The notes under the pieces were generated by a model. That model did not search any database and was not told the origin of the DNA. It saw nothing but the letters and a program-made list of their open reading frames with translations. The position numbers and the translations under genes are program-made. Below are positions 35,750-43,627 of a DNA stretch of 64,000 bases, piece by piece (the first letter of the stretch is position 1; each line of letters starts with the position of its first letter). Source of the DNA: Aliishimia ponticola (GTDB lineage Bacteria; Pseudomonadota; Alphaproteobacteria; Rhodobacterales; Rhodobacteraceae); contig NZ_SRKY01000002.1 of assembly GCF_004803475.1 (NCBI RefSeq), forward strand, positions 842,855 through 906,854, written 5' to 3'.

Positions 35750-36139
35750 ATGGGACGAACACCAGTCAAGAAAGCGAATCTCAGGATCGCGACGCCGCTC
35801 GACCCGATGCTGTTCAAGGACGCCACCGTGGTCAAACCGACCGGAACGACCAAGGCCCCCGATCCGCGCCTTGCTGAGGTCGTGGCGGCCCTGCGCCGCG
35901 AGTTGGAGGCCGTGGCGCTGATCGCCGCGTCTGACGATCGCGAGGTGCCGCGCTTTCATCTGGCCGAGGCGGAGATGGATTTTTCCTTTGCCGTGACGGA
36001 TCTGGAGGATGATGGCGTGCGCGTGGCGATTGATCGCGAGCGTTTGGCCGAAGTGCCTGACAATCAGGTGCACCGGATGAAGCTCAAGGTCGTGGATGCG
36101 GATGTGCAGGCGCTGATCGGGCGTGTGAAGCAGGATTAG
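35750..36139 (+). CDS. small protein resembling trypsin-co-occurring domain 2 (Trypco2)
   Basis: A 129-residue protein, 22 bp after protein B and with its own AAAGGGAG ribosome binding site. After a basic, flexible 35-residue start it reads LAEVVAALRRELEAVALIAA (41-60), then PRFHLAEAEMDFSFAV (67-82) and QVHRMKLKVV (106-115). A helix with L-R-x-E-L, a strand pair F-x-L-x-x-x-E-x-x-F, and a closing H-R-x-K-L strand is the layout of the Trypco2 domain described from conflict-system genes. The resemblance is from memory and not aligned. Alternatively it is a degenerate third DUF2589 relative. It is the last gene of the cassette. Confidence 0.62.
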   Translation: MGRTPVKKANLRIATPLDPMLFKDATVVKPTGTTKAPDPRLAEVVAALRRELEAVALIAASDDREVPRFHLAEAEMDFSFAVTDLEDDGVRVAIDRERLAEVPDNQVHRMKLKVVDADVQALIGRVKQD

Positions 36140-36347
36140 CGCGGCGCCCATGGCTGTCTGAGGACACGTTTCGTGCCCGGCGCGCTTGCGGCAGATGCAG
36201 CGCGCCCAAGCTTTGCGCGCCGTGCCCGGATTCGGGCTGCCGCCGCGACGGACGGCTTGTCCGGCTCTTCTTTGTCTGGACACCATCGCGCTTTCGCCTA
36301 GTGTCCGCCGTGACCTACCAGCAGCGGATGAACGGAGCGCGGATCTC

Positions 36348-38645
36348 ATGGAAAAATTCGGTAAAAGCCAGCCGGTAAAGCGCATCGAAGACACACGGTT
36401 CCTGACCGGGGCGGGGCGCTACATCGATGACATCGCGCCCGAAGGCGCGCTTTACGCGGTTTTCGTGCGCTCTGACGTAGCGCATGGGGACATTACCACG
36501 CTGGATGTAAGCGCGGCGCGCGAGGCGCCCGGTGTGAAGCTGGTGCTGACGCAGGCCGATCTTGAAGCGCAGATGGTCACCGCGACAATGGATTTCGCCG
36601 TTCAAACCAATCGCGACGGATCGAAGGGCGCGGCCCCGGCACGCCCGGTGCTGGCCAAAGACAAGGTGCGCCATGTGGGCGAGGCGCTGGCCGTGATCAT
36701 TGCCGACAGCGTGGTTGCGGGGCGCGATGCGGCAGAACTGGTCGAGGTGGAGATCGACGATCTTCCTGCCAAGATGGATACCGCTGCCGGTGGCGCAGTG
36801 CTGCACGCCGAAGCGCCCGATAACCGCGTGTTCGACTGGGGCCTCGGGGACGAGGCCGCGACCAAGGCCGCCTTCGACAAGGCCGCGCAAGTGGTCTCGC
36901 TCGAAGTTGAAGACAACCGCATCATGGTCAACTCGCTTGAGCCGCGCGGCGCGTGGGCGCAGATCGAAGACGGACGCCTGCATCTCAGCTTCAACGGGCA
37001 GGGCGTCTGGGGCGCAAAGGCGCAATTGGCCGCGAAGTTCGGCTTGGACCCTTCCGATGTGCGTGTGACCAACCCTGATGTGGGCGGCGGATTCGGCATG
37101 AAATCCTTCATGTATCCTGAATATTTCTGCGTTGCGGCAGCAGCCAAGGCGCTGGGCACTCCTGTGCGCTGGATGTCCGAGCGGGGCGAGGCGATGCTGA
37201 GCGACAATGGCGGGCGCGATCTGGTCTCGGTGGCGGAACTGGCCTTCGACGACACCAACAAGATCACCGCCTACCGGATACATTCGCGCTGCAACATGGG
37301 GGCCCATTGTTCGCAATATGCACAGATGATCCAGACGCAGCTTTTCTCGCGCGTGCTGACAAATGTCTATGACATCCAGACCACATGGATGCAGGCCGAA
37401 GGCTTCTTCACCAACACCGCGCCGGTGGATGCGTATCGCGGGGCCGGGCGGCCCGAAGCGATCTATGTGATGGAACGGTTGATGGACCGGGCGGCGCGTG
37501 AGCTTGGCGTCGATCCGTTTGAATTGCGGATGCGCAACTTCATCCCGGCAGAGGCGTTCCCCTACGATACACCAGTGGGCGAAACCTATGATGTGGGGGA
37601 TTTCCACAAGGTCATCACACGCGCCAAGGCCGAGGCCGATCTGGCCGGGTTCAAGGCCCGCCATGCTGCGGATGCAGCACAGGGGCATGTACGTGGCGTG
37701 GGGGTATGTTACTATATCGAAAGTATTTTAGGTGATCCTTCTGAAACAACCGCATTGGAATTTAACGAGGACGGGACGGTGACGATTTTCGTCGGTACGC
37801 AATCGAACGGGCAGGGGCACGAAACCGTGTTCACCCAGTTCCTTGCGGATCAGACGGGTATCCCGGCCGAGAAAATCCGCTTTGTCCAAGGCGACAGCGA
37901 CCGGATCGCACGGGGCGGTGGCACCGGCGGATCGCGTTCCGTGACGGTTCAGAACAATGCCACGCTGGCGACCGTCTCCACCATGACGTCCGCGTTCACG
38001 GCCTTTTTGTCGGATGAAACCGGGGTGCCCGCCGAACAGATCAGCTTTGACGACGAAACCTTCCGCATCTCCGGTTCCAACTTGACGCCGACCATGCTCG
38101 ACGTGGCGGACATGGCGCGCGAGAAGGGGCGCGACGACCTGCTGCGCCATGAAGAAACCGCGAAACTGGATGCGCGCAGCTTCCCCAACGGGTGTCACAT
38201 CGCGGAAGTCGTGATCAGCCGTGATACCGGCGAAGTGCATTTGGATCGCTACACCGTGGTGGATGATTTCGGTAATCTTATCAATCCGATGCTGGCCGAA
38301 GGGCAGGTGCATGGCGGGGTCGCGCAAGGGGTGGGGCAGGCCCTGACGGAGCATGTCGTCTTTGACGAGGACGGTCAGCTGCTCACGGCAAGTTTCATGG
38401 ACTATGCGCTGCCGCGCGCCTCAGATTTGCCTATGTTCTCTTTTACGTCTGAACCGGTGCCTTCCACCGCCAATATCATGGGCATGAAGGGCTGCGGGGA
38501 AGCCGGAACAGTCGGCGCGATGGCCGCCACGGCCAACGCGGTACAGGATGCACTTTGGGAATGTGGCGTCCGGCAGGCCGATATGCCGTTCACGCCGCTC
38601 CGTGTTTGGGAAATGATGGAGAATGCTCGGATCGCTGCTGAATAG
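36348..38645 (+). CDS. xanthine dehydrogenase/CO dehydrogenase-family large subunit, form II type
   Basis: A 765-residue molybdopterin-binding subunit of the molybdenum hydroxylase family. KSQPVKRIEDTRFLTGAGRY opens the protein, NPDVGGGFGMKSFMYPEYF binds the cofactor, and VDAYRGAGRPEAIYVMERL has AYRGAGR, which marks form II rather than the CO-oxidising AYxCSFR. GGTGGSRSVT and MGMKGCGEAGTVGA (catalytic Glu) are present. Small FeS and FAD subunits are not next to it, so the enzyme would need partners from elsewhere. The ATG at 36348 fits the family start. The gene overlaps the DUF2235 gene by 23 bp. Substrate unknown; CO oxidation is unlikely. Confidence 0.85.
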   Translation: MEKFGKSQPVKRIEDTRFLTGAGRYIDDIAPEGALYAVFVRSDVAHGDITTLDVSAAREAPGVKLVLTQADLEAQMVTATMDFAVQTNRDGSKGAAPARPVLAKDKVRHVGEALAVIIADSVVAGRDAAELVEVEIDDLPAKMDTAAGGAVLHAEAPDNRVFDWGLGDEAATKAAFDKAAQVVSLEVEDNRIMVNSLEPRGAWAQIEDGRLHLSFNGQGVWGAKAQLAAKFGLDPSDVRVTNPDVGGGFGMKSFMYPEYFCVAAAAKALGTPVRWMSERGEAMLSDNGGRDLVSVAELAFDDTNKITAYRIHSRCNMGAHCSQYAQMIQTQLFSRVLTNVYDIQTTWMQAEGFFTNTAPVDAYRGAGRPEAIYVMERLMDRAARELGVDPFELRMRNFIPAEAFPYDTPVGETYDVGDFHKVITRAKAEADLAGFKARHAADAAQGHVRGVGVCYYIESILGDPSETTALEFNEDGTVTIFVGTQSNGQGHETVFTQFLADQTGIPAEKIRFVQGDSDRIARGGGTGGSRSVTVQNNATLATVSTMTSAFTAFLSDETGVPAEQISFDDETFRISGSNLTPTMLDVADMAREKGRDDLLRHEETAKLDARSFPNGCHIAEVVISRDTGEVHLDRYTVVDDFGNLINPMLAEGQVHGGVAQGVGQALTEHVVFDEDGQLLTASFMDYALPRASDLPMFSFTSEPVPSTANIMGMKGCGEAGTVGAMAATANAVQDALWECGVRQADMPFTPLRVWEMMENARIAAE

Positions 38646-39702
38646 ACGTGTTGCCCGCCTTCTTCAGGGCCTGTTCGGACGAGGCGATCCGAAAACGCAG
38701 CCGCGTGAGCGGGGCAAGACAACCCATGTGATCATCCTTGATGGGACCATGTCCAGCTTGCGTGACGGGATGGAATCGAATGCCGGGCTTGCCTACAAGC
38801 TGTGCCGCGAACAGGGCGCGCCGGTCTCTGTCTATTATGAAGCGGGTATCCAGTGGTCGCATTGGCGCAAACTGGGCGATGTGGTCGTCGGGCGCGGGAT
38901 CAACCGGCAAATCCGCCGGGCCTATGGGTATCTCGCATCGCGGTATCGGCCCGGCGACAAGATCATTCTGATGGGATATTCGCGCGGCGCTTATGCGGTG
39001 CGCAGCCTTGCCGGTGTGATCGACCGCGTGGGCTTGCTGCGCGCGCAGGACGCCACGCAGCGCAATGTGCGCGACATCTACCGCCACTACGAGAACCACC
39101 CGGATAGCGACGCCGCGCAGGCTTTTGCGCGCGCCCATTGTCACGACACGGTCGAGATCGAGATGATCGGCGTCTGGGATACGGTGAAGTCGCTTGGCCT
39201 GAACCTGCCGTTCCTGTGGCGGCTCAGTACACCGCGCCACGACTTTCACAACCACCATCTTGGCCCCTCGGTCAAACGCGGGTTTCACGCGCTGGCGCGC
39301 AATGAAACGCGACTGGCTTATGATCCGGTCATGTGGGAATCCGATCCGAACTGGCAGGGTGAATTGATCCAGATGTGGTTCCGCGGCACCCATGGCGATG
39401 TGGGCGGGATGCTTGGCGGTTTCGAAGAGGCGCGCCCGCTCGCCAATATCTCTTTCGTCTGGATGATGGAGCAGGCAGAGCGCTGCGGCCTTGATCTTCC
39501 GGCCGGGTGGCAGGCGCGATTCCCGCAGGATCCGTCCGCGCCTTCTTCGGGCAAGTTTCGCGGCATGGGCAGGTGGCTGGTGGCCCGGCGCGCGCGGCGC
39601 ATCGGACTCGACCCGTCAGAACGTGTGCATCCGAGTGTCTCTGCCGTGCCGGAGCCTTCGGGCTGGCGGTTGCCCTTCGCGGGGCTGCGTGCCTCGCATT
39701 AG
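38623..39702 (+). CDS. DUF2235 alpha/beta hydrolase
   Basis: A 359-residue protein of the DUF2235 family, which includes Tle-type phospholipase effectors and housekeeping relatives. VIILDGTMSSLRDG is the N-terminal Asp-Gly-Thr block, ILMGYSRGAYAVRSLAGVI holds the GxSxG nucleophile and MIGVWDTVKSLGL the conserved GxWDTV. FRGTHGDVGGM gives the distal His/Asp. There are no secretion signal, PAAR or VgrG neighbours, so toxin delivery is not supported. The start lies inside the upstream oxidoreductase gene (23-bp overlap), with GGAGA just before it, implying coupled translation. Confidence 0.82.
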   Translation: MLGSLLNRRVARLLQGLFGRGDPKTQPRERGKTTHVIILDGTMSSLRDGMESNAGLAYKLCREQGAPVSVYYEAGIQWSHWRKLGDVVVGRGINRQIRRAYGYLASRYRPGDKIILMGYSRGAYAVRSLAGVIDRVGLLRAQDATQRNVRDIYRHYENHPDSDAAQAFARAHCHDTVEIEMIGVWDTVKSLGLNLPFLWRLSTPRHDFHNHHLGPSVKRGFHALARNETRLAYDPVMWESDPNWQGELIQMWFRGTHGDVGGMLGGFEEARPLANISFVWMMEQAERCGLDLPAGWQARFPQDPSAPSSGKFRGMGRWLVARRARRIGLDPSERVHPSVSAVPEPSGWRLPFAGLRASH

Positions 39703-39719
39703 GGCCAAGGCGATCCCGG

Positions 39720-40205
39720 TCAGCGCGGCGTCATCACGATGCAGGTTGTCGATCCCGTCGCATACAGCTTGCCGTCTTCCACCCCGCGAATTTCGCCATG
39801 CGCCACCCCAGTCGAGCGGCCCACGTGATCGGTGGTGCCGACGCAGTCGATCATCATGCCCAGCGGGATAGGGCGCAGGATATTCACCTTGTATTCCAGT
39901 GTCGTATAAACCGACCCCTTGGGCACGCGGGTCATCACGGCGCAGGCCATCGCGCTGTCCAGAAGCGTGCCGTACCAGCCGCCATGCACGGTGCCCATCG
40001 GGTTGGTCTTCTCAAAGCTGGGGGCGCCGCGGAACACGGCGCGGCCTTCTTCGACGCTGAGCAGCTCATAGCCAAGGGTTTGGCCAATCGGCGGGCCGGG
40101 AATTTCGCCTGCCAGCACCGCCTGCATGAATTCAAGGCCCGACATGCCGAGCGTCTCCTGCGGGGTGGGCAGATCGGCGGGAGAGGTGGCAAAGCGCTTT
40201 GACAT
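39720..40205 (-). CDS. PaaI-type hotdog thioesterase
   Basis: A 161-residue hotdog-fold thioesterase. NPMGTVHGGWYGTLLDSAMA carries the H-G-G and the catalytic Asp position of PaaI/YigI-type enzymes. TTLEYKVNILRPIPLG is the second strand block. It should hydrolyse an acyl-CoA in the cytoplasm. The ATG at 40205 is preceded by GGAAGG, which is also the 3' arm of the metF terminator hairpin, so hairpin formation would both stop metF transcription and hide this ribosome binding site. Confidence 0.85.
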   Translation of the reverse strand: MSKRFATSPADLPTPQETLGMSGLEFMQAVLAGEIPGPPIGQTLGYELLSVEEGRAVFRGAPSFEKTNPMGTVHGGWYGTLLDSAMACAVMTRVPKGSVYTTLEYKVNILRPIPLGMMIDCVGTTDHVGRSTGVAHGEIRGVEDGKLYATGSTTCIVMTPR

Positions 40206-40206
40206 G

Positions 40207-40238
40207 AAAAAACCTTCCGATTGAGTGCAACCGGAAGG
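40207..40238 (-). terminator. rho-independent terminator of metF, overlapping the next gene's ribosome binding site
   Basis: On the minus strand an 11-bp stem (CCTTCCGGTTG with CAATCGGAAGG, one G-U pair) and CACT loop are followed by six T. It starts 28 bp after the metF stop and ends one base before the thioesterase ATG. Its 3' arm holds GGAAGG, the thioesterase Shine-Dalgarno. Confidence 0.85.
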
Positions 40239-40266
40239 CTATGCAAGGTCAGTGCCGGTGCAAGTG

Positions 40267-41148
40267 TTACGCGACGTCCCGCAAAACCGGGCGCAGCACG
40301 GGCTGTTCGGGGGCAAGACCAAGGGCAAGGCACAGCCGTTCGGTCAGATGCGCACTGTTCAGGGTGTAGATATGCAGGTGATCCACGCCTTCGTCGATCA
40401 GCGTCGAACAAAGTTCGGTGGTGACGGCCAGTGACAACAGGTCAGCCCGATCATCGCGGATCGCCGCATCGAAGGCCTGATCCAGCCAATCCGGCACAGA
40501 AGCCCCGCAACGTTCAGCAAAACTGCGCGCGCGCGTCCAATTGGTCGGCGGCAGGATGCCCGGCACGATCCGCTGCGTGATCCCGGCCTTGGCGCAGGCA
40601 TCGCGGAAGCGCAGGAAGGTGTCCGCCTCGAAGAAGAATTGCGTGATCGCCTCGGACGCGCCTGCATCGAACTTGGCTTTGAGATAGTCGATATTCTGCT
40701 GTTGCGAGGATGCCGAAGGGTGGCTTTCGGGATAGGCACCGACGCGGATATTGAAGTTGCCGGTTTCGGCCAATGCGCTCACCAGCTCGACCGAACTTGC
40801 GAACCCGTCCGGGTGCGGCGCAAATTCAGCGCCCGCGCTGTCCGGATCGCCGCGCAGGGCGACGATGTCGCGGATACCGGCATCGGCAAAGCCTTGTGCC
40901 CGTGTCATGACATCTTCCTTGCTGGCGCGGGCGGCAGTCAGGTGCGACGCCACGGGCAGCTTGGTCTGCTCCATCACCGCGCGCGCGGTGTCCAGGGTTT
41001 TGTCCTGCGCCGATCCTTGCGCGCCATAGGTGACAGAGACGTAGTCAGGCGCGAATGTGCTGAGCCGCGCCATCGCATCCCACAGCTTGAACGATGCGGT
41101 CATGGAGGCGGGGGGGAAAATCTCGAAAGAGACAGAAGGGGCGGACAT
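40267..41148 (-). CDS. metF: 5,10-methylenetetrahydrofolate reductase
   Basis: A 293-residue FAD enzyme that makes 5-methyl-THF for methionine synthesis. SVSFEIFPPAS starts the barrel with the family Glu, VSVTYGAQGSAQDKTLDTA is the folate/NADH region, and VALRGDPDSAG is the conserved D-P loop. AITQFFFEADTFLRFRD and GILPPTNW (GIMP-like) follow. The ATG at 41148 has an AGAGGAA ribosome binding site. It is divergent from metR, with a MetR-type palindrome between them, and is followed by a strong terminator. Confidence 0.93.
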   Translation of the reverse strand: MSAPSVSFEIFPPASMTASFKLWDAMARLSTFAPDYVSVTYGAQGSAQDKTLDTARAVMEQTKLPVASHLTAARASKEDVMTRAQGFADAGIRDIVALRGDPDSAGAEFAPHPDGFASSVELVSALAETGNFNIRVGAYPESHPSASSQQQNIDYLKAKFDAGASEAITQFFFEADTFLRFRDACAKAGITQRIVPGILPPTNWTRARSFAERCGASVPDWLDQAFDAAIRDDRADLLSLAVTTELCSTLIDEGVDHLHIYTLNSAHLTERLCLALGLAPEQPVLRPVLRDVA

Positions 41149-41195
41149 GTCAGAATTCCTCTTGGGACGTCTCCCTTGTGCCATCAGTCGCTTTG

Positions 41196-41208
41196 TGAGA
41201 CAAACTCA
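41196..41208. promoter_or_regulatory. candidate MetR operator between metF and metR
   Basis: TGAGACAAACTCA is a palindrome with 4-base arms and five central bases, the T-N11-A layout of LysR regulators and close to the MetR consensus TGAA-N5-TTCA. It sits in the 94-bp divergent region, 34 bp before metR and 47 bp before metF. Confidence 0.55.
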
Positions 41209-41242
41209 TATTTCTAAAGATTAACATGAGGAGCGCTTGATA

Positions 41243-42148
41243 ATGCATCTGGAATTCCGGCATTTGCGCACGATCAAGGCGATCCACGAGGCGGGCGGCT
41301 TGGCCCGTGCGGCAGAGGTGATGAACATCACCCAAAGCGCATTGTCCCACCAGATCAAGGGCTTGGAGGAACAGGCCGGGGTGGAGCTTTTCGTGCGGCG
41401 GTCCAAGCCGCTCAAGCTGTCGGCAGCTGGCAAGCGTTTGCTGGGGTTGGCCAATCAGGTTTTGCCGCAGGTCGAAGCGTTGCAGCAGGAATTCGAAGGC
41501 TTGCGCAGTGGCAAGGCGGGGCGGTTGCATATCGCGATTGAGTGTCACGCCTGTTTCGAATGGCTGTTCCCGGTCCTGGAGCTGTTCCGCAAGAACTGGC
41601 CGGACGTGGATGTGGATATTCGCCCCGGTCTGGCCTTCGATGCGTTGCCCGCACTGATCAAGGAAGAGGTCGATCTTGTCGTGTCCTCCGACCCCGAAGA
41701 ACTGCCCGGTGTCGAGTTTGTCGAACTCTTTGATTACAATCCGGTTTTCGTGGCGGCATCGTCGCATCCTCTGGCCGAGAAAGCGTATATCGAGGCGGAG
41801 GATTTCCGGGGCCAGACGCTGATCACCTACCCGGTGGAACGGCAGCGGCTGGATGTGTTCTCGCAACTGCTCATCCCGGCCAAGGTCGAACCGGCGGCGA
41901 TCCGGCAGGTGGAATTGACGGCCGTGATCCTGTTGCTGGTGGCCTCGGCGCGCGGTGTGTCGGTGCTGCCGGACTGGGTGGTGCGCGAGGTCAAATATTC
42001 CTCTGACTACGTGACGCGGCCCCTGACCAAGGACGGAATCACGCGGCGGCTTTACGCGGCGGTCCGCTCTGACGATCTGGAACGGGGCTACATGAATGAC
42101 CTGATCAAGCTGGCCCGGCAGGAAGCGCGCCGCCTTCAGGCGCAGTAG
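41243..42148 (+). CDS. metR: LysR-family methionine regulator MetR
   Basis: A 301-residue LysR regulator with an N-terminal helix-turn-helix (GGLARAAEVMNITQSALSHQ, 18-37) and effector domain. It closely follows E. coli MetR in LFVRRSKPLKLSAAGKRLL, the IECHACFEWLFPVLELFRKN block (MetR has IECHSCIQWLTPALE), FDYNPVFVAA and LITYPVERQRLDVF. MetR uses homocysteine as coactivator. The ATG at 41243 has GAGGAG at 41228-41233, whereas the TTG at 41237 is too close. It is divergent from metF, its expected target. Its last 44 bp overlap the convergent decarboxylase gene. Confidence 0.92.
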   Translation: MHLEFRHLRTIKAIHEAGGLARAAEVMNITQSALSHQIKGLEEQAGVELFVRRSKPLKLSAAGKRLLGLANQVLPQVEALQQEFEGLRSGKAGRLHIAIECHACFEWLFPVLELFRKNWPDVDVDIRPGLAFDALPALIKEEVDLVVSSDPEELPGVEFVELFDYNPVFVAASSHPLAEKAYIEAEDFRGQTLITYPVERQRLDVFSQLLIPAKVEPAAIRQVELTAVILLLVASARGVSVLPDWVVREVKYSSDYVTRPLTKDGITRRLYAAVRSDDLERGYMNDLIKLARQEARRLQAQ

Positions 42149-43550
42149 CCACGGCGCGTTCCAGCGCTGTTACGGCGGCCCGGATCGTGTCTGACGTGGT
42201 GCGGTGGTTCACGATCGCGGCGCGCAGGCAAGGCGCTCCGTCCAGCGTGGTGGTGGAAAAGACAGCCTCGCCCGACAGTTGCAGTTGCGCCGCCAAGGCC
42301 GCCGGGTCGCCCTGACGCGGGCGGATCACGCACAGGTTCGACACGACGGGGCAGGCGAGGTCCAGCAGGTCGGACGCTTCGGCCAAGGCCCCCATCAGCG
42401 CTGCCTGCTTGCAATTGTCGGTGACAACCGCGCCGATCACCTCTGGCCCATGGGTTTGCAGCGCGGTCCACATCTTGAGCGCGCGGAACCCCCGGCTGAG
42501 TTCGGTGCCGTAATCGGTGGGCCACCAATCCCCGGCGGCCAGCCCCTTGCTTTGGGCGGCAAGATATTCGGGCCGCTCTGCAAAGGTTGCCCGGTGAACC
42601 GCTTGGTCCCGGATCAGGCAGGCCCCGCAATCATAGGTCACGCCCAGCCATTTGTGGCCGTCCAGTGCGATGCTGTCGGCCTCTTCCATCCCGTCCGCCA
42701 AGGCGCGCCATGGGGCATCTGCAAGGCGAATCCAGTATCCGAAGGCGGCGTCCACATGCAGCCATGTCCCGTGGGAATGGGCGATCCGCGCAAGCCCGGC
42801 GATGTCGTCGAACGTGCCGGTATTCACCGACCCGGCGGTGGCGACGATGGCCAAGGGCTCAATCCCCGCATCGCGGTCCTGGCGCAGCGCTTCGCGCAGC
42901 GCGTCCAGGTCCATTTGCCCGTCCCGCAGCGGTATCTGTTTGAGCGCTTGGGTGCCGTGGCCCATGACCTGAAGCGCTTTGACCACGCAGCTATGGGCCC
43001 CCTTGGCCGCGTAAACACGCAGGCGTGGCATGTCATGCAGACCGCGCGTTCTGACCGCCGCGCCAAAGCGTTTGAGCCGCGCCGCACAAAGCGCATAGAT
43101 CGTGGCCTGCGATGTGCCTGTGGTCAGGATGCCGCCGGTGTTCGCCGGCCAGCCTGCGGTGGCGCACAGCCAGCGGATGACTTCTTGTTCCACCCGGATC
43201 GCACCGTGATCGCGCCCGCCGCAATTGGAATTCATCGTCGCCGCCACCAGTTCCGAGGCAAGCCCCATCGCCTGCCCGGTCCCATGCACCCAGCCAAAGA
43301 AGGCCGGATGCGTGTTGCCGGTGGTTTGCGGCAGGATATCTTGCGCCAGCCGGTCCATCACCGCGCCGTGTTCGCCGGTGGTCTGGTCGGGGATCGTGAT
43401 CGCTTCGTTGAATGCGTCCGGCACCGGCTGCCAAGGCCGCTCGCGCGCGCTGTGCAACTGGTCGACGCATTGATCGAGCAGCCTGTGCATATCCGCCCGG
43501 AATGCCTCCCAATCCTGCGGGTCCATTCGGTAACCTTCACGGCCGGTCAT
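42105..43550 (-). CDS. group II PLP-dependent amino acid decarboxylase
   Basis: A 481-residue aromatic-L-amino-acid/glutamate decarboxylase-family enzyme. HPAFFGWVHGTG and GGILTTGTSQATIYAL form the substrate and phosphate region. VDAAFGYWIRL holds the Asp contacting PLP, and SIALDGHKWLGVTYDCG the Schiff-base Lys. It would decarboxylate an aromatic or related amino acid to an amine, or act as an aldehyde-forming relative. The ATG at 43550 has AAGGAGAG upstream. The 3' end overlaps metR by 44 bp of coding sequence in a convergent arrangement. Substrate unresolved. Confidence 0.85.
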   Translation of the reverse strand: MTGREGYRMDPQDWEAFRADMHRLLDQCVDQLHSARERPWQPVPDAFNEAITIPDQTTGEHGAVMDRLAQDILPQTTGNTHPAFFGWVHGTGQAMGLASELVAATMNSNCGGRDHGAIRVEQEVIRWLCATAGWPANTGGILTTGTSQATIYALCAARLKRFGAAVRTRGLHDMPRLRVYAAKGAHSCVVKALQVMGHGTQALKQIPLRDGQMDLDALREALRQDRDAGIEPLAIVATAGSVNTGTFDDIAGLARIAHSHGTWLHVDAAFGYWIRLADAPWRALADGMEEADSIALDGHKWLGVTYDCGACLIRDQAVHRATFAERPEYLAAQSKGLAAGDWWPTDYGTELSRGFRALKMWTALQTHGPEVIGAVVTDNCKQAALMGALAEASDLLDLACPVVSNLCVIRPRQGDPAALAAQLQLSGEAVFSTTTLDGAPCLRAAIVNHRTTSDTIRAAVTALERAVATAPEGGALPAGPA

Positions 43551-43627
43551 GCTGGTCTCTCCTTGCGGGTCCGCGCCCGGCGGTGTAAGGCCCCGGCTCG
43601 AACCCAGAGGTTTTCCGGAGACGCGCC

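Noticed and set aside
18595-36139. The trypsin-like protease and the Trypco2-like cassette as one system.
   Set aside because: Trypco2 is named for co-occurrence with trypsin-like proteins, which makes the pairing tempting, but the loci are 15 kb apart with parE, ppk2 and valS between them. Nothing in the sequence links them.
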